Shown in pieces: positions 1 to 7,494 of a stretch of DNA of 64,000 nt (the first letter of the stretch is position 1; each line of letters opens with the position of its first letter). The notes below the pieces were generated by a model that was not told the origin of the DNA, searched no databases, and worked only from the letters and a program-made list of their open reading frames with translations. The position numbers and the translations under genes are program-made. Source of the DNA: an uncultured bacterium (GTDB lineage Bacteria > Bacillota > Clostridia > Oscillospirales > Oscillospiraceae); the NCBI GenBank assembly GCA_945873205.1, contig CAMCCC010000008.1, forward strand, positions 17,905 to 81,904, written 5' to 3'.

Positions 1-441
1 GCAGGGCAGGTAGTCCGAGCGGCCGTAGTGCCGGTTTACCGCCAGCATCAGGTCGCAGATGTCCCGGCCCATGGGAGTGGTACGCAGGTTGGGGGCTTTG
101 CATAGCGTGCCGGACAGCTGCACCAGGTTCTCGTCCTCGCCGTCGCAGAAGCCCAGCTCCTTGGCCAGCACCGTGATCACCAGCTTCGCCCCCTGGCCGT
201 GGCGGTTGTTGAAGGTGCGCAGCTGCCCCTCCACCCACAGCTTGCCCTGGTTCTCCACAGTCAGCGCCGCCAGCTGCTCCTGCCGCACCACGATGTTGAT
301 CACGTCCCGGTTGCCGGAGAGCCGCTCCACCTCCAGGGGGAAGATGTAAAACTGCTGGGAGCGGCTGGAATGGGAATAGACCGGCTTGCCGCTCATGCTG
401 CCGCACAGCCGGGTGAAATTATTGTCGCATATCATGTCCAT
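1..441 (-). CDS. single-stranded DNA-binding (OB-fold) protein, 3' end off the window
   Basis: Reading frame open from an ATG at 441 through the left edge (147 codons seen, no stop reached). AAGGA lies upstream of the ATG on the minus strand. The second half contains the segment NLVQLSGTLCKAPNLRTTP followed by MGRDICDLMLAVN and HYGRSDYLPC, a pattern I know from clostridial SSB/PriB-type OB-fold proteins, where a conserved strand is followed by PMGR and an ICDLMLAV strand. About 95 residues precede it and may be a first, divergent OB fold, so the full protein may carry two. Such proteins bind single-stranded DNA in replication or repair. It is divergent from deoC. The family call rests on motif memory; the missing C-terminus could hold more domains. 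Confidence 0.75.
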   Translation of the reverse strand, partial: MDMICDNNFTRLCGSMSGKPVYSHSSRSQQFYIFPLEVERLSGNRDVINIVVRQEQLAALTVENQGKLWVEGQLRTFNNRHGQGAKLVITVLAKELGFCDGEDENLVQLSGTLCKAPNLRTTPMGRDICDLMLAVNRHYGRSDYLPC

Positions 442-493
442 GGGTCGTGCCGTCCTTTTCGTTGAGATACTCAAGCATATTCCCGCGGCGCAC

Positions 494-521
494 TTGAATA
501 TGACAGCGGAAATGGTATAAT
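494..521 (+). promoter_or_regulatory. sigma-A-like promoter of deoC
   Basis: TTGAAT (494-499), 16-bp spacer, TATAAT (516-521), followed by GAAGGAG before the deoC ATG at 550. Confidence 0.65.
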
Positions 522-549
522 AGAGGCATCTTACTGAAGGAGAAAAAAT

Positions 550-1233
550 ATGGATATCAAAGAAATCCTTGAAAAATGCGACCATACCCTGCTGCGGGTG
601 GACTGCACCAGCCAGGAAATCCGAAATCTTTGCGACCAGGCCATAAAGTATCACTGCGCCAGCGTGTGCATCCCGCCCTGCCATGTGGCCGGGGCCAAAC
701 GCTATGTAGGCGACAAGCTGACGCTGTGCACCGTCATCGGCTTTCCCAACGGGTATATGACCTCCGCCGCCAAGGCCTTTGAGGCCGCCGACGCCATCCG
801 CAACGGCGCCGACGAGATCGACATGGTGATCAACCTCTCCATGGTGAAGGACGGCTGCTGGGTGGATGTGGCCAATGACATACGGGCCGTGCGGGAGGCC
901 ACCCGGGGCAAGATTTTGAAGGTGATCATCGAGTGCTGCCTGCTGACCGAAGACGAAAAGGTCCACCTGTGCAAGATCGTCTCCGACTGCGGGGCGGACT
1001 TCATCAAGACCTCCACCGGCTTCAGCAAGGGCGGGGCCACCCGGGAGGACGTGAAGCTGATGCGGGACAACTGCCCGGAGACGGTGAAGGTAAAGGCCGC
1101 CGGCGGCATCGCCAGCCTGCAGGACGCGGAGGACTTCATCGCCCTGGGGGCGGAGCGCCTGGGCACCAGCCGGATCGTAAAGCTGGCCATGGAACTGGAG
1201 AACCAGGCCGGCGCACCCAACGAGAATTATTAA
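550..1233 (+). CDS. deoC: deoxyribose-phosphate aldolase
   Basis: Class I aldolase that interconverts 2-deoxyribose 5-phosphate with glyceraldehyde 3-phosphate and acetaldehyde in deoxynucleoside salvage; cytosolic. The 227-residue TIM barrel has the expected family length. The catalytic residues are visible: Asp91 in DEIDMVIN, the Schiff-base Lys153 in FIKTSTGF, and Lys182 in KVKAAGG. The start at 550 follows GAAGGAG with good spacing. It stands alone, with its own promoter and a strong bidirectional hairpin after the stop, and no other deo genes are adjacent. Identification is firm. Confidence 0.95.
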   Translation: MDIKEILEKCDHTLLRVDCTSQEIRNLCDQAIKYHCASVCIPPCHVAGAKRYVGDKLTLCTVIGFPNGYMTSAAKAFEAADAIRNGADEIDMVINLSMVKDGCWVDVANDIRAVREATRGKILKVIIECCLLTEDEKVHLCKIVSDCGADFIKTSTGFSKGGATREDVKLMRDNCPETVKVKAAGGIASLQDAEDFIALGAERLGTSRIVKLAMELENQAGAPNENY

Positions 1234-1237
1234 AGCA

Positions 1238-1270
1238 CATAAGCGGGGCCGAATACCGGCCCCGCTTATG
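1238..1270. terminator. bidirectional hairpin between convergent deoC and CmpB-like gene
   Basis: Perfect 14-bp stem (1238-1251 with 1257-1270) and 5-nt loop between two converging genes. A poor T-tract on either side makes efficiency uncertain. Confidence 0.7.
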
Positions 1271-1272
1271 CA

Positions 1273-1647
1273 TTATAAATGGGCGGCCAGGAAGCGGCGC
1301 AGCAGGGTGCACAGCCCCAGCCCCGGCAGGGACAGGGCCAGCCACAGCAGCAGGAACTGGGGGCAGATCTGCCCCAGCAGGTTGAAGGGCATGGCGGAAT
1401 AGTCCCAGACCTGCCAGCCCAGCCGCAGATTCACCAGGCAGCCGGTGAAAAACTCCACCGTGGTGATGGCCGCGGCGCTGAGCAGGCACTTGCGCCACAG
1501 GGGCATGGCGCTCATGGAAATGAAGTACATCAGGGTGAAGCAGAAGCCGCCGCAAAGCAGCATGGTCCAGTGGGTCCAGCCCCGCCAGCACAGCTCCATC
1601 AGGCCGTAAAGGGCCGCCCCGCTCAGGTAAACCAACAGATATTCCAT
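1273..1647 (-). CDS. small four-helix membrane protein, ABC-transporter CmpB family
   Basis: 124-residue protein with about four hydrophobic helices, including MLLCGGFCFTLMYFISM and FLLLWLALSLPGLGLCTLL. The pattern VEFFTGCLVNLRLGWQVWDYS followed by MPFNLLGQICP matches the family annotated as putative ABC-transporter type IV permease (ABC_trans_CmpB), which carries a Glu-phi-phi-TG segment and a W-DYS-PFN-G-IC segment. The substrate and any partner ATPase are unknown and none is encoded next to it. The gene converges on deoC, and its promoter must lie between it and the infC promoter. The family call is likely; transport function is only an annotation tradition. Confidence 0.7.
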   Translation of the reverse strand: MEYLLVYLSGAALYGLMELCWRGWTHWTMLLCGGFCFTLMYFISMSAMPLWRKCLLSAAAITTVEFFTGCLVNLRLGWQVWDYSAMPFNLLGQICPQFLLLWLALSLPGLGLCTLLRRFLAAHL

Positions 1648-1738
1648 GCGTTCAACTCTCTTCCTCTCTGCCGCTAGCTTTTGCCGGCGGCGGCATTTTC
1701 ATGCGGGGAAGGGCATAGAATAAAATTGGAAAAAAGCC

Positions 1739-1767
1739 TTGACACGGGGGAGAAAAACTGGTATAGT
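1739..1767 (+). promoter_or_regulatory. promoter of the infC-rpmI-rplT operon
   Basis: Consensus sigma-A promoter: TTGACA (1739-1744), 17-bp spacer, TATAGT (1762-1767). Transcription would begin about 160 nt before the infC start, giving a long leader. Confidence 0.85.
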
Positions 1768-1774
1768 ATCAGCG

Positions 1775-1928
1775 CTAAAACAAAGAAGGCTCGGCGTCCG
1801 CCGTCCTCACCCAGCGGTAATTGGGCTGCTGCGGTTAATAAAGCACCGCCCCTGTCTGTGGGGGATTCCTGTGTTTTACTGTGCGGATGCCATCATCCGC
1901 ACTTTTTATTTTTCCGGAGGTGTTAACA
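1775..1928 (+). promoter_or_regulatory. infC/L20-type attenuator leader
   Basis: About 150 nt of untranslated leader end in an intrinsic terminator placed directly before the infC ribosome site. A smaller hairpin (CCCC/GGGG arms about 1851-1864) lies upstream. In Bacillus the same operon is autoregulated by ribosomal protein L20 binding a leader that mimics its rRNA site and promotes early termination. The arrangement here fits that model, but I cannot confirm the L20-binding fold by eye. Confidence 0.65.
1881..1913 (+). terminator. leader attenuator terminator before infC
   Basis: Perfect 9-bp stem GTGCGGATG/CATCCGCAC (1881-1889, 1894-1902), 4-nt loop, then TTTTTATTTTT. It is immediately followed by the infC Shine-Dalgarno GGAGG (1916-1920), so it acts as a conditional switch rather than a gene end. 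Confidence 0.85.
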
Positions 1929-2504
1929 ATAGCAAACGCTGTTCATCAAATCAACGAGGAAATTCTTGACAAGGAAGTCCGCCTGATCGGCGACCAGGGC
2001 GAGCAGCTGGGTATCATGTCTGCCCAGGAGGCGCTGAAGATCGCTGTGGAAAAGGAACTGGACCTGGTCAAGATAGCTCCGGGCTCCAATCCCCCGGTCT
2101 GCAAGGTGATGGACTATGGCAAGTTCCGCTTTGAGCAGGCCAAGAAGGAGAAGGAAGCCAAGAAGAATCAGCGAGTGATCGAGATCAAGGAAATCCGGAT
2201 GAGCCCGGGTATCGGCGAGAACGACTTTAACACCAAGCTGAAAAACGGCCAGAAGTTCCTGAACGACGGCGACCGGGTGAAGGTTTCCGTCCGCTTCCGC
2301 GGCAGAGAAATGGCCCACACCGAGATCGGCGAGCAGCTGCTGAAGGACTTCGCGGCCAAGTGTGCGGATATTGCCACTTTGGATAAGAACCCCAAGCTGG
2401 AGGGGCGGAATATGTCCATGTTCCTCTCTCCCAAACCCCAGGCTCCGGCCAAGAAGCCGGCCAAGCCCAAGGCCCCCAAAGCAACGGAGGCGCAGGGCGA
2501 ATAA
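1929..2504 (+). CDS. infC: translation initiation factor IF-3, probable AUA start
   Basis: IF-3 binds the 30S subunit, blocks premature 50S joining and checks the start codon. The sequence from [17 protein letters not shown] through [23 protein letters not shown] and the C-domain segment [18 protein letters not shown] is diagnostic, with a Lys/Pro/Ala-rich tail. Start choice: GGAGG sits at 1916-1920 and the only near-cognate codon at proper distance is ATA at 1929 (8 nt), giving 191 residues. An in-frame GTG at 1881 lies inside the attenuator stem and has no ribosome site. Rare start codons are a known feature of infC and allow IF-3 to limit its own synthesis. It leads the operon with rpmI and rplT. 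Confidence 0.95.
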   Translation: MANAVHQINEEILDKEVRLIGDQGEQLGIMSAQEALKIAVEKELDLVKIAPGSNPPVCKVMDYGKFRFEQAKKEKEAKKNQRVIEIKEIRMSPGIGENDFNTKLKNGQKFLNDGDRVKVSVRFRGREMAHTEIGEQLLKDFAAKCADIATLDKNPKLEGRNMSMFLSPKPQAPAKKPAKPKAPKATEAQGE

Positions 2505-2559
2505 ACGTCAGCAGCAGGCAAGGCTGCCTGTCAACCCAGATACGGAAGGAGAAAACATC

Positions 2560-2757
2560 ATGCCCAAACTGAAAACCCATAGCGGTGCAAAGAAGAGATT
2601 CAATCTCACCAAGTCCGGCAAGGTAAAGCGCGCACACGCTTTTAAGAGCCATATCCTCACCAAGAAGGACACCAAGCGCTGCCGCCGTCTGCGTTCCGAG
2701 GCTTATGCCGACGCCACCAACGAGGCAACCATCAAGAAAATGATCCCTTACAAATAA
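2560..2757 (+). CDS. rpmI: ribosomal protein L35
   Basis: 65-residue basic protein beginning [14 protein letters not shown] and ending IKKMIPYK, the standard L35 length and termini. The ATG at 2560 follows GGAAGGAG; longer in-frame starts upstream overlap infC and are not credible. It is the middle gene of the infC-rpmI-rplT operon, and its product is assembled into the large ribosomal subunit. Confidence 0.97.
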   Translation: MPKLKTHSGAKKRFNLTKSGKVKRAHAFKSHILTKKDTKRCRRLRSEAYADATNEATIKKMIPYK

Positions 2758-2786
2758 GGGCCGACGCTATATAGGAGGATAATCAA

Positions 2787-3140
2787 ATGGCAAGAGTTAA
2801 AGGCGCAATGATGACCCGCAAGCACAGAAATAAGGTTCTGGGTCTTGCTAAGGGTTACTGGGGCAACAAGTCCCGTCACTATAAGATGGCAAACGAGCAG
2901 CTGATGAAGTCCGGCCGCTACGCTTACGTTGGCCGTAAGCAGAAGAAGCGCGACTTCCGCAAGCTGTGGATCACCCGCATCAGCGCGGGCTGCAAGATGA
3001 ACGGCATGAACTACTCCAGCTTCATGCACGGTCTGAAGCTGGCCGGTATCGACATGAACCGCAAGATGCTCTCCGAGATGGCCATCCACGACCCCGCTGC
3101 CTTCGCCACCCTGTGCGATATGGCAAAGAACGCCAAGTAA
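2787..3140 (+). CDS. rplT: ribosomal protein L20
   Basis: 117-residue 23S rRNA-binding protein with [18 protein letters not shown] at the start and the RQLWITRI-like stretch [19 protein letters not shown], typical of L20 in both length and motifs. It follows GGAGG at good distance. It is the last gene of the operon; in Bacillus L20 is the repressor that acts on the leader described above. A T-tailed hairpin follows at 3161. Confidence 0.97.
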   Translation: MARVKGAMMTRKHRNKVLGLAKGYWGNKSRHYKMANEQLMKSGRYAYVGRKQKKRDFRKLWITRISAGCKMNGMNYSSFMHGLKLAGIDMNRKMLSEMAIHDPAAFATLCDMAKNAK

Positions 3141-3160
3141 TTTCAAATTACAGCATAAAG

Positions 3161-3190
3161 CCCCCTGACGCAAAGCGTCAGGGGGATTTT
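3161..3190 (+). terminator. rplT operon terminator
   Basis: Perfect 10-bp stem CCCCCTGACG/CGTCAGGGGG with 5-nt loop and an ATTTTC tail, 20 nt after the rplT stop. Confidence 0.85.
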
Positions 3191-3437
3191 CAACTTGTCA
3201 AAAAAGTCCTATTTACCTGCTGCACCAGTGGATTCTGCCGGTCAAAGGCTTCCCCTTGAGGGGAAGCTGGCGGCACAGCCGACTGATGAGGTGGCAAATG
3301 AAAACTTGGAAAAAGCGGGGACTACCGTCAAAAAAGCAGAATTTCCACCTCATCCGCCCAGTGTGCGCACTGGGCACCTTCCCCTCCAGGGGAAGGCTTG
3401 AGAAAGCTTACTCCTTCCTCACAGTGTGTTTTTGTGT
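3191..3437 (+). repeat. dispersed intergenic element, family A copy 1
   Basis: About 245 bp starting right behind the rplT terminator and clearly similar to 13779-14018, to 61499-61742 (inverted) and to the core at 7203-7365. The core 3245-3399 is bounded by inverted, self-palindromic ends: AAGGCTTCCCCTTGAGGGG at the left, and CACCTTCCCCTCCAGGGG with AAGGCTT at the right. It contains ACTGATGAGGTGG and its inverted counterpart CCACCTCATCCGCC. No conserved reading frame. It looks like a non-autonomous MITE/REP-type element. It fills the gene-free stretch between rplT and the small ORF at 3489. Confidence 0.85.
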
Positions 3438-3488
3438 GTTCGGGGTGATAAAACCGGCTTCACCGGGCAAACTAAGCCGGGTGATCAT

Positions 3489-3665
3489 ATGAAATACAAA
3501 GACCCGAAAATGGAACAATACTGGAACACGCTGCCCCCGGGGGTGCAGACCCTGATCGAGGGCACCGGCGCCCAAATCAGCTCCCTGGGCATGCTCACCA
3601 AGCTGGGGGAATACTACAAAAACGACACTACCCTGGAAGGAAAGCAGAAGGGCAGCATTACCTGA
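3489..3665 (+). CDS. small conserved-looking protein of unknown function
   Basis: 58-residue ORF from the ATG at 3489, beginning MKYKDPKMEQYWNTLPPGVQ and containing LIEGTGAQISSLGMLTKLGEYY. The pattern of a short polar N-terminus, a Leu-Pro-Pro motif and an S-L-G-M-L-K-G-E helix resembles small clostridial hypothetical proteins I have seen. The upstream ribosome site is weak (GGGTGATC). It converges on the alpha/beta-hydrolase gene and overlaps its 3' end by 8 bp. Composition matches the neighbours. Function unknown; it may be real but is not certain. Confidence 0.55.
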   Translation: MKYKDPKMEQYWNTLPPGVQTLIEGTGAQISSLGMLTKLGEYYKNDTTLEGKQKGSIT

Positions 3666-4317
3666 GGCAGTAGTCCAGGATCAGCTCCGCGATCTTCTCC
3701 TTGTGCACGATGTAGCTGGTGTGGCTCTCCCCGGGCAGAATCCGGAGGGTGGCGTTGGGGATGCTTTCGGCGATGAAGCGGGTGTCCTCCTCCAGGACCA
3801 GGTCCTTACTGCCGGCCAGCACCAGGGTGGGGGTTTCAATGGCCTGCAGCTGCTCTTTCGTGATGTGGGGCTCCGTCAGCATCAGCTCAAACAGGGGATT
3901 CTTGTGGAGGAAGTTGATTACCTTAAAAAGGCGCACAATCCGCTTGACCACCGCGTCCGGCCGGGTATTGGCGCCGCTGATGACCATTTTATCCAGCAGC
4001 TTTGGGTGCTTGCCGGCCAGCAGCAGGCCGATGATCCCTCCGTCGCTGAAGCCGTAATAGGTGACATGCTCCAGATGCAGGGCCTGAATGAACTGAAAGA
4101 CGTCCTCCGCCATGTCTTCATAGTGGTACTCCGTCACCGGCTGGCTCTGGCCGTGGCCCCGGCTGTCCAGCAGGTAGCAGGTGAAATGTTCCGCCAGCAG
4201 GGGAAGGGCCTTGTCAAAAATTGCGTGGGTCTCGCCGTTGCCGTGGACCATCACCAGAGGCGCGCCGCTGCCGGCCACCTCGTAATAGAGATTCACATTG
4301 TTGACTGTGATATTCAT
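3658..4317 (-). CDS. alpha/beta-fold hydrolase
   Basis: 219-residue cytosolic hydrolase. The oxyanion segment is MVHGNGET (23-30), the nucleophile elbow GFSDGG carries Ser91, an Asp/Glu lies near 172-176 (GSKDLVLEED), and the catalytic His is His199 (GESHTSY). The substrate cannot be told; relatives act as esterases or C-C hydrolases. AGGTCC and AGGAGG-like bases precede the ATG at 4317. It stands alone, convergent with the small ORF at 3489. Confidence 0.88.
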   Translation of the reverse strand: MNITVNNVNLYYEVAGSGAPLVMVHGNGETHAIFDKALPLLAEHFTCYLLDSRGHGQSQPVTEYHYEDMAEDVFQFIQALHLEHVTYYGFSDGGIIGLLLAGKHPKLLDKMVISGANTRPDAVVKRIVRLFKVINFLHKNPLFELMLTEPHITKEQLQAIETPTLVLAGSKDLVLEEDTRFIAESIPNATLRILPGESHTSYIVHKEKIAELILDYCLR

Positions 4318-4428
4318 AGGGGACCTCCTCCAAAGTTTTTTCCCATCATAGCACGTCGCGATTGGAAGTGCAAGAGGCTGGAAAGGCCCATTTCTCCACT
4401 CCTTTCCCGGGAAATTTGGATTTTGCTC

Positions 4429-4456
4429 TTGATTTTTTCTGTATTTCCTATAGAAT
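4429..4456 (+). promoter_or_regulatory. candidate promoter of the phosphoribosyltransferase gene
   Basis: TTGATT (4429-4434), 16-bp spacer, TAGAAT (4451-4456) ahead of AGGAGGA at 4494-4500. Confidence 0.45.
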
Positions 4457-4509
4457 GGTAAAGTAAATTATCTGGAACATCCAGAACATTCTCAGGAGGA
4501 ATGAATCAA

Positions 4510-5064
4510 ATGACTTACGAGATGGACATTGCCGGCTTAAAGCGGGACCTGCCCCTGTGCAAGGTAGCGGATGACCTGTACATAGGCGCTTTCGTCATGT
4601 TCGGCGATGTGGAGCTGACCGTGCACTGCGCGGCGGAGCTGCTCAAGCGTGCCCCCGAATATGACTATATCATCGCCCCCGAAGCCAAGGCCATCCCTCT
4701 GCTCTACGAAATGGCCCGCCAGAGCGGCGCGGACAAGTACTTCCTGGCCCGCAAAGGCCCCAAGGCCTATATGTCCGGCGTATTTGAGGTAGAGGTGAAG
4801 TCCATTACCACCGCCGCTGTGCAGAAGCTGGTGATCGACACCGCCGATGCGGAGCTGATCCGCGGCAAGCGGATGCTGATCATTGACGACGTGATCTCCA
4901 CCGGGGAGTCTCTCCGGGCCATGGAGGAGCTGGTGAACCGGGCCGGCGGCATCATTGCCGGTCGGATGGCCGTCCTGGCCGAGGGCGACGCCCAGCAGCG
5001 GGACGACATCATCACCCTGGCCCCCCTGCCCCTCTTTAATCCCGACGGCAGCATCAAGGCATAA
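4510..5064 (+). CDS. purine-type phosphoribosyltransferase family protein
   Basis: Type I PRTase fold: the PRPP loop reads RMLIIDDVISTGES (residues 121-134), preceded by YIIAPEAKAIPLLYEMAR as seen in adenine PRTase-like enzymes. About 184 residues, normal for the class. Start: the ATG at 4501 abuts AGGAGGA, while the ATG at 4510 has a 9-nt spacing and is preferred. It probably salvages a purine base or acts as a regulator; substrate specificity cannot be assigned. Monocistronic, with a strong terminator at 5075. Confidence 0.85.
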   Translation: MTYEMDIAGLKRDLPLCKVADDLYIGAFVMFGDVELTVHCAAELLKRAPEYDYIIAPEAKAIPLLYEMARQSGADKYFLARKGPKAYMSGVFEVEVKSITTAAVQKLVIDTADAELIRGKRMLIIDDVISTGESLRAMEELVNRAGGIIAGRMAVLAEGDAQQRDDIITLAPLPLFNPDGSIKA

Positions 5065-5074
5065 ACCGAATAAC

Positions 5075-5108
5075 AAAAAAGCTGACCCAGAGATGGGTCA
5101 GCTTTTTT
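5075..5108 (+). terminator. terminator after phosphoribosyltransferase
   Basis: Stem AAGCTGACCCA/TGGGTCAGCTT extended by A-tract and T-tract, 4-nt loop. It works in both directions and also serves the convergent MATE gene. Confidence 0.9.
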
Positions 5109-5122
5109 GTTTATCGGAAGGT

Positions 5123-6523
5123 TTAGGCCTTTTTGCACTTGGGGCTGGGCAGGCAGCTGAGGCTGCTGTCCTCCTCCTGGGCCTGGGCGGCGAAGCGCTC
5201 ATCCAGGCGGCGCAGCTTCACCGCGTACAGGGGCAGCAGGATCAAATCGGCAAAGAGCCAGGCCAGGGGATTGGCGAAGCACACTGCTCCGAAGGCGAAG
5301 CGGCCCACAAAGCCGAAGGCCACGATGGACCGGGCAATCAACTCGGCCAGGCCCGCGAACATGGCGGAGCTGGAATAGCCCATGCCCTGCAGGCTGTTGC
5401 GGAAGATAAAGATCAGCACCAGCAGGGGGTAAGCCGCGCCGTTGATGGTCAGATAGCGGTGCACCTGGGCCAGAATGGCGGTCTCGGAGGCATCCATGAA
5501 CAGGCAGGCGATGGAAGTGCCGGCGAAATAGTTCACGCCGAAGGCCAGCAGGGAGTAGCCGATGGTGACCCAGGTGATGGCCATGACGCCCTTGCGGATC
5601 CGGTCCGGCTTCCCGGCACCCAGGTTCTGGCCGCAGTAGGTGGCCATGGTGATGCCGGCAGTCTCCATGGGGGCGGCCATGATGTTGTGCACCCGGGACC
5701 CGGCGGACACGGCGGCCACCGCCCCGGCGCCCAGACTGTTGACGGCGCCCTGGAGGATGATGGAGCCAACGGCGGTGATGGAGAACTGCAGGCCCATGGG
5801 CACGCCGATGGAGGCGATATAGCCCATGCGCCGCAGGCTGGGCCGCAGGTGGCTGCCGCTGAGATGCAGGGCCGGTACCCTGGCGTGGATGTACAGCAGG
5901 CAGGCCAGCCCGGAAGCGGCCTGGGAGATGACGGTGGCCAGGGCGGCCCCTTCCACGCCCATGCCGCAGGTGGCCATAAACAGAATATCCAGCACCACGT
6001 TAACGACCACCGCAGCGATCAGGAACAGCAGGGGGGTGCGGCTGTCGCCCAGGGCCCGCAGAATACTGGAGCTGAGATTGTACAGGATGGTGGCCCCGGC
6101 GCCCATGAAGACGATGAAGATGTAGGTGTAAGCGTCGTCATAGATTTCGGCGGGGGTGTTGATCAGGCGGAGAATATCGTCGGTGGTGAAAAAGGTCAGC
6201 ACCGTCAGGCCCAGGGAAAAAATCAGGCCCAGCCAGACCAGCTGGCCGGTGCGGCTACGGACGGCCTCCTCATCCCCGGCGCCGAAGCTCTGGGCGATGG
6301 GGATGGCAAAGCCGGAGCAGATGCCCAGGGCAAAGCCCAGCACCAGGAAGTTCAGCGCCCCGGTGGAACCCACGGCGGCAAAGGCGTTGACGCCCAGCAG
6401 CCGGCCCACAATGATGCTGTCGGCCAGGTTATAAAACTGTTGGAACAGGTTGCCCACCAGCAGCGGCGCGCAGAAGGCGAGGATCCGCGCAAGGGGGGAA
6501 CCTGTGGTCATGTCTCTTGTCAT
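5123..6523 (-). CDS. MATE family multidrug/cation exporter
   Basis: 466 residues with about twelve hydrophobic segments in two similar halves. The N-terminal signature is GSPLARILAFCAPLLVGNLF followed by QQFYNLADSIIVGRLLG, typical of the clostridial MATE (DinF/NorM-like) group. It sits in the cytoplasmic membrane and exports drugs or metabolites using an ion gradient; the substrate is unknown. GAGGAGG precedes the ATG at 6523. Monocistronic, with an AT-rich upstream stretch of about 160 bp. Confidence 0.93.
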   Translation of the reverse strand: MTRDMTTGSPLARILAFCAPLLVGNLFQQFYNLADSIIVGRLLGVNAFAAVGSTGALNFLVLGFALGICSGFAIPIAQSFGAGDEEAVRSRTGQLVWLGLIFSLGLTVLTFFTTDDILRLINTPAEIYDDAYTYIFIVFMGAGATILYNLSSSILRALGDSRTPLLFLIAAVVVNVVLDILFMATCGMGVEGAALATVISQAASGLACLLYIHARVPALHLSGSHLRPSLRRMGYIASIGVPMGLQFSITAVGSIILQGAVNSLGAGAVAAVSAGSRVHNIMAAPMETAGITMATYCGQNLGAGKPDRIRKGVMAITWVTIGYSLLAFGVNYFAGTSIACLFMDASETAILAQVHRYLTINGAAYPLLVLIFIFRNSLQGMGYSSSAMFAGLAELIARSIVAFGFVGRFAFGAVCFANPLAWLFADLILLPLYAVKLRRLDERFAAQAQEEDSSLSCLPSPKCKKA

Positions 6524-6683
6524 AAAACTTTCCTCCTCTCAGAACATAAATGGCAGGGCAGGGAGTACTGCCTGCCAACGAAGTCCATATTTTAGCCTTT
6601 TTGGCGGGAAAGTCAAGAGATAAAATGGAAATAAATTGTTAATACGCACAAATAAAAACAAAATAAATTGTACAATATTAACA

Positions 6684-6709
6684 AAACCCTCTCTGGGAGG
6701 AGAGGGTTT
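6684..6709 (-). terminator. tadA terminator
   Basis: 10-bp stem AAACCCTCTC/GAGAGGGTTT, 6-nt loop, TTTTG on the minus strand just downstream of the tadA stop. Confidence 0.75.
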
Positions 6710-6721
6710 GACGAGGGCAGA

Positions 6722-7168
6722 TTATCGCCGGCCCTGGAAGAAGTCCTTCAGCAGCCGGGCGCAGTCCTCCCCCAGCACCCCAGCATAGACTGCCGGGCGG
6801 TGGCCGTAATTTTCGCTGAACAGGTCAATGACGCTGCCGCAAGAGCCAGTGAGAGCCTCCCGGGCACCAAAGACCAGGGTGGGGATGCGGGCGTTGATGA
6901 TGGCCCCGGCGCACATGGGGCAGGGCTCCAGCGTCACATACAGGGTGCAGCCGTTTAAACGCCAATCCCCCAGGGCGGCGCAGGCCTGGCGGATGGCCTC
7001 CACCTCGGCGTGGGCGGTGGCGTCCGGCCGCTCCTGGCGCCGGTTGCGGCCCTGGCCGATGACCTTGCCATCAGCATCCGCAATCACGCAGCCCACCGGC
7101 ACCTCGCCGTTTTCGGCGGCCTCCCGGGCCAGGGAAAGGGCCAGGGCCATATACTCTTCTCGCTGCAT
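6722..7168 (-). CDS. tadA: tRNA-specific adenosine deaminase
   Basis: Deaminates A34 to inosine in tRNA-Arg(ACG). 148 residues. Zinc/active-site motifs are HAE (53-55) and PCPMC (82-86), with the typical TLEPCPMCAGAI and GAREALTGSCGS-like segments. GGAGGTGA precedes the ATG at 7168. The gene lies alone between repeats. The identification is firm, as the GEVPVGCVI-N-terminus is characteristic of TadA. Confidence 0.95.
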   Translation of the reverse strand: MQREEYMALALSLAREAAENGEVPVGCVIADADGKVIGQGRNRRQERPDATAHAEVEAIRQACAALGDWRLNGCTLYVTLEPCPMCAGAIINARIPTLVFGAREALTGSCGSVIDLFSENYGHRPAVYAGVLGEDCARLLKDFFQGRR

Positions 7169-7202
7169 GGGTCACCTCCGAATTTTTTTGAAAGGAACAA
7201 AA

Positions 7203-7365
7203 TCCAAAGGCTTCCCCTTGAGGGGAAGCTGTCACGCCACCGGCGTGACTGATGAGGTGGGCGGCAGATAGGGATAAACAAGAATAACTTCCGGCAAAAA
7301 CGCAGGATTTCCACCTCATCCGCCTCGCTTCGCTCGGCACCTTCCCCTCAAGGGGAAGGCTTTGG
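7203..7365 (+). repeat. dispersed intergenic element, family A copy 2 (core only)
   Basis: Core of about 160 bp with the same palindromic ends (AAAGGCTTCCCCTTGAGGGG and CCTTCCCCTCAAGGGG with AAGGCTTT), and the shared GACTGATGAGGTGG and TTTCCACCTCATCCGCC. The variable loops differ from copy 1 (for example CACGCCACCGGCGTG). It lies between tadA and pta, a gene-free stretch of about 325 bp. The remainder, 7366-7440, holds a short CCTACGGGAC-type fragment and no gene. Confidence 0.8.
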
Positions 7366-7442
7366 AGCGGCGCGATGTAGGTATCGCACCCTACGGGACA
7401 AATATCACCTTTTCATAGGTTCCCCTACAGGGGGAGCCTGTG

Positions 7443-7473
7443 AAAAAGGACAGGCAAGAAGCCTGTCCTTTTT
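7443..7473 (-). terminator. pta terminator
   Basis: Perfect 13-bp stem AAAAAGGACAGGC/GCCTGTCCTTTTT with 5-nt loop, directly downstream of the pta stop on the minus strand. Confidence 0.9.
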
Positions 7474-7494
7474 CTATGTTCTGCTTATACCAGA

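Noticed and set aside
1881..1928. GTG at 1881 as infC start
   Set aside because: It lies inside the terminator stem, has no Shine-Dalgarno, and the clear GGAGG lies downstream of it.
3195..3401. ORF inside family A element that shares peptide segments (GQRLPLEGKLAAQPTDEV) with an ORF at 13776-14027
   Set aside because: The shared peptide follows from DNA identity of the repeat. After about 35 residues the two frames diverge, there is no ribosome site, and copies 2 and 4 do not keep the frame.
4955..6595. 546-codon plus-strand frame across the MATE gene
   Set aside because: Gly/Gln/His-rich antisense shadow of a membrane-protein gene; the MATE frame has clear helices and a ribosome site.
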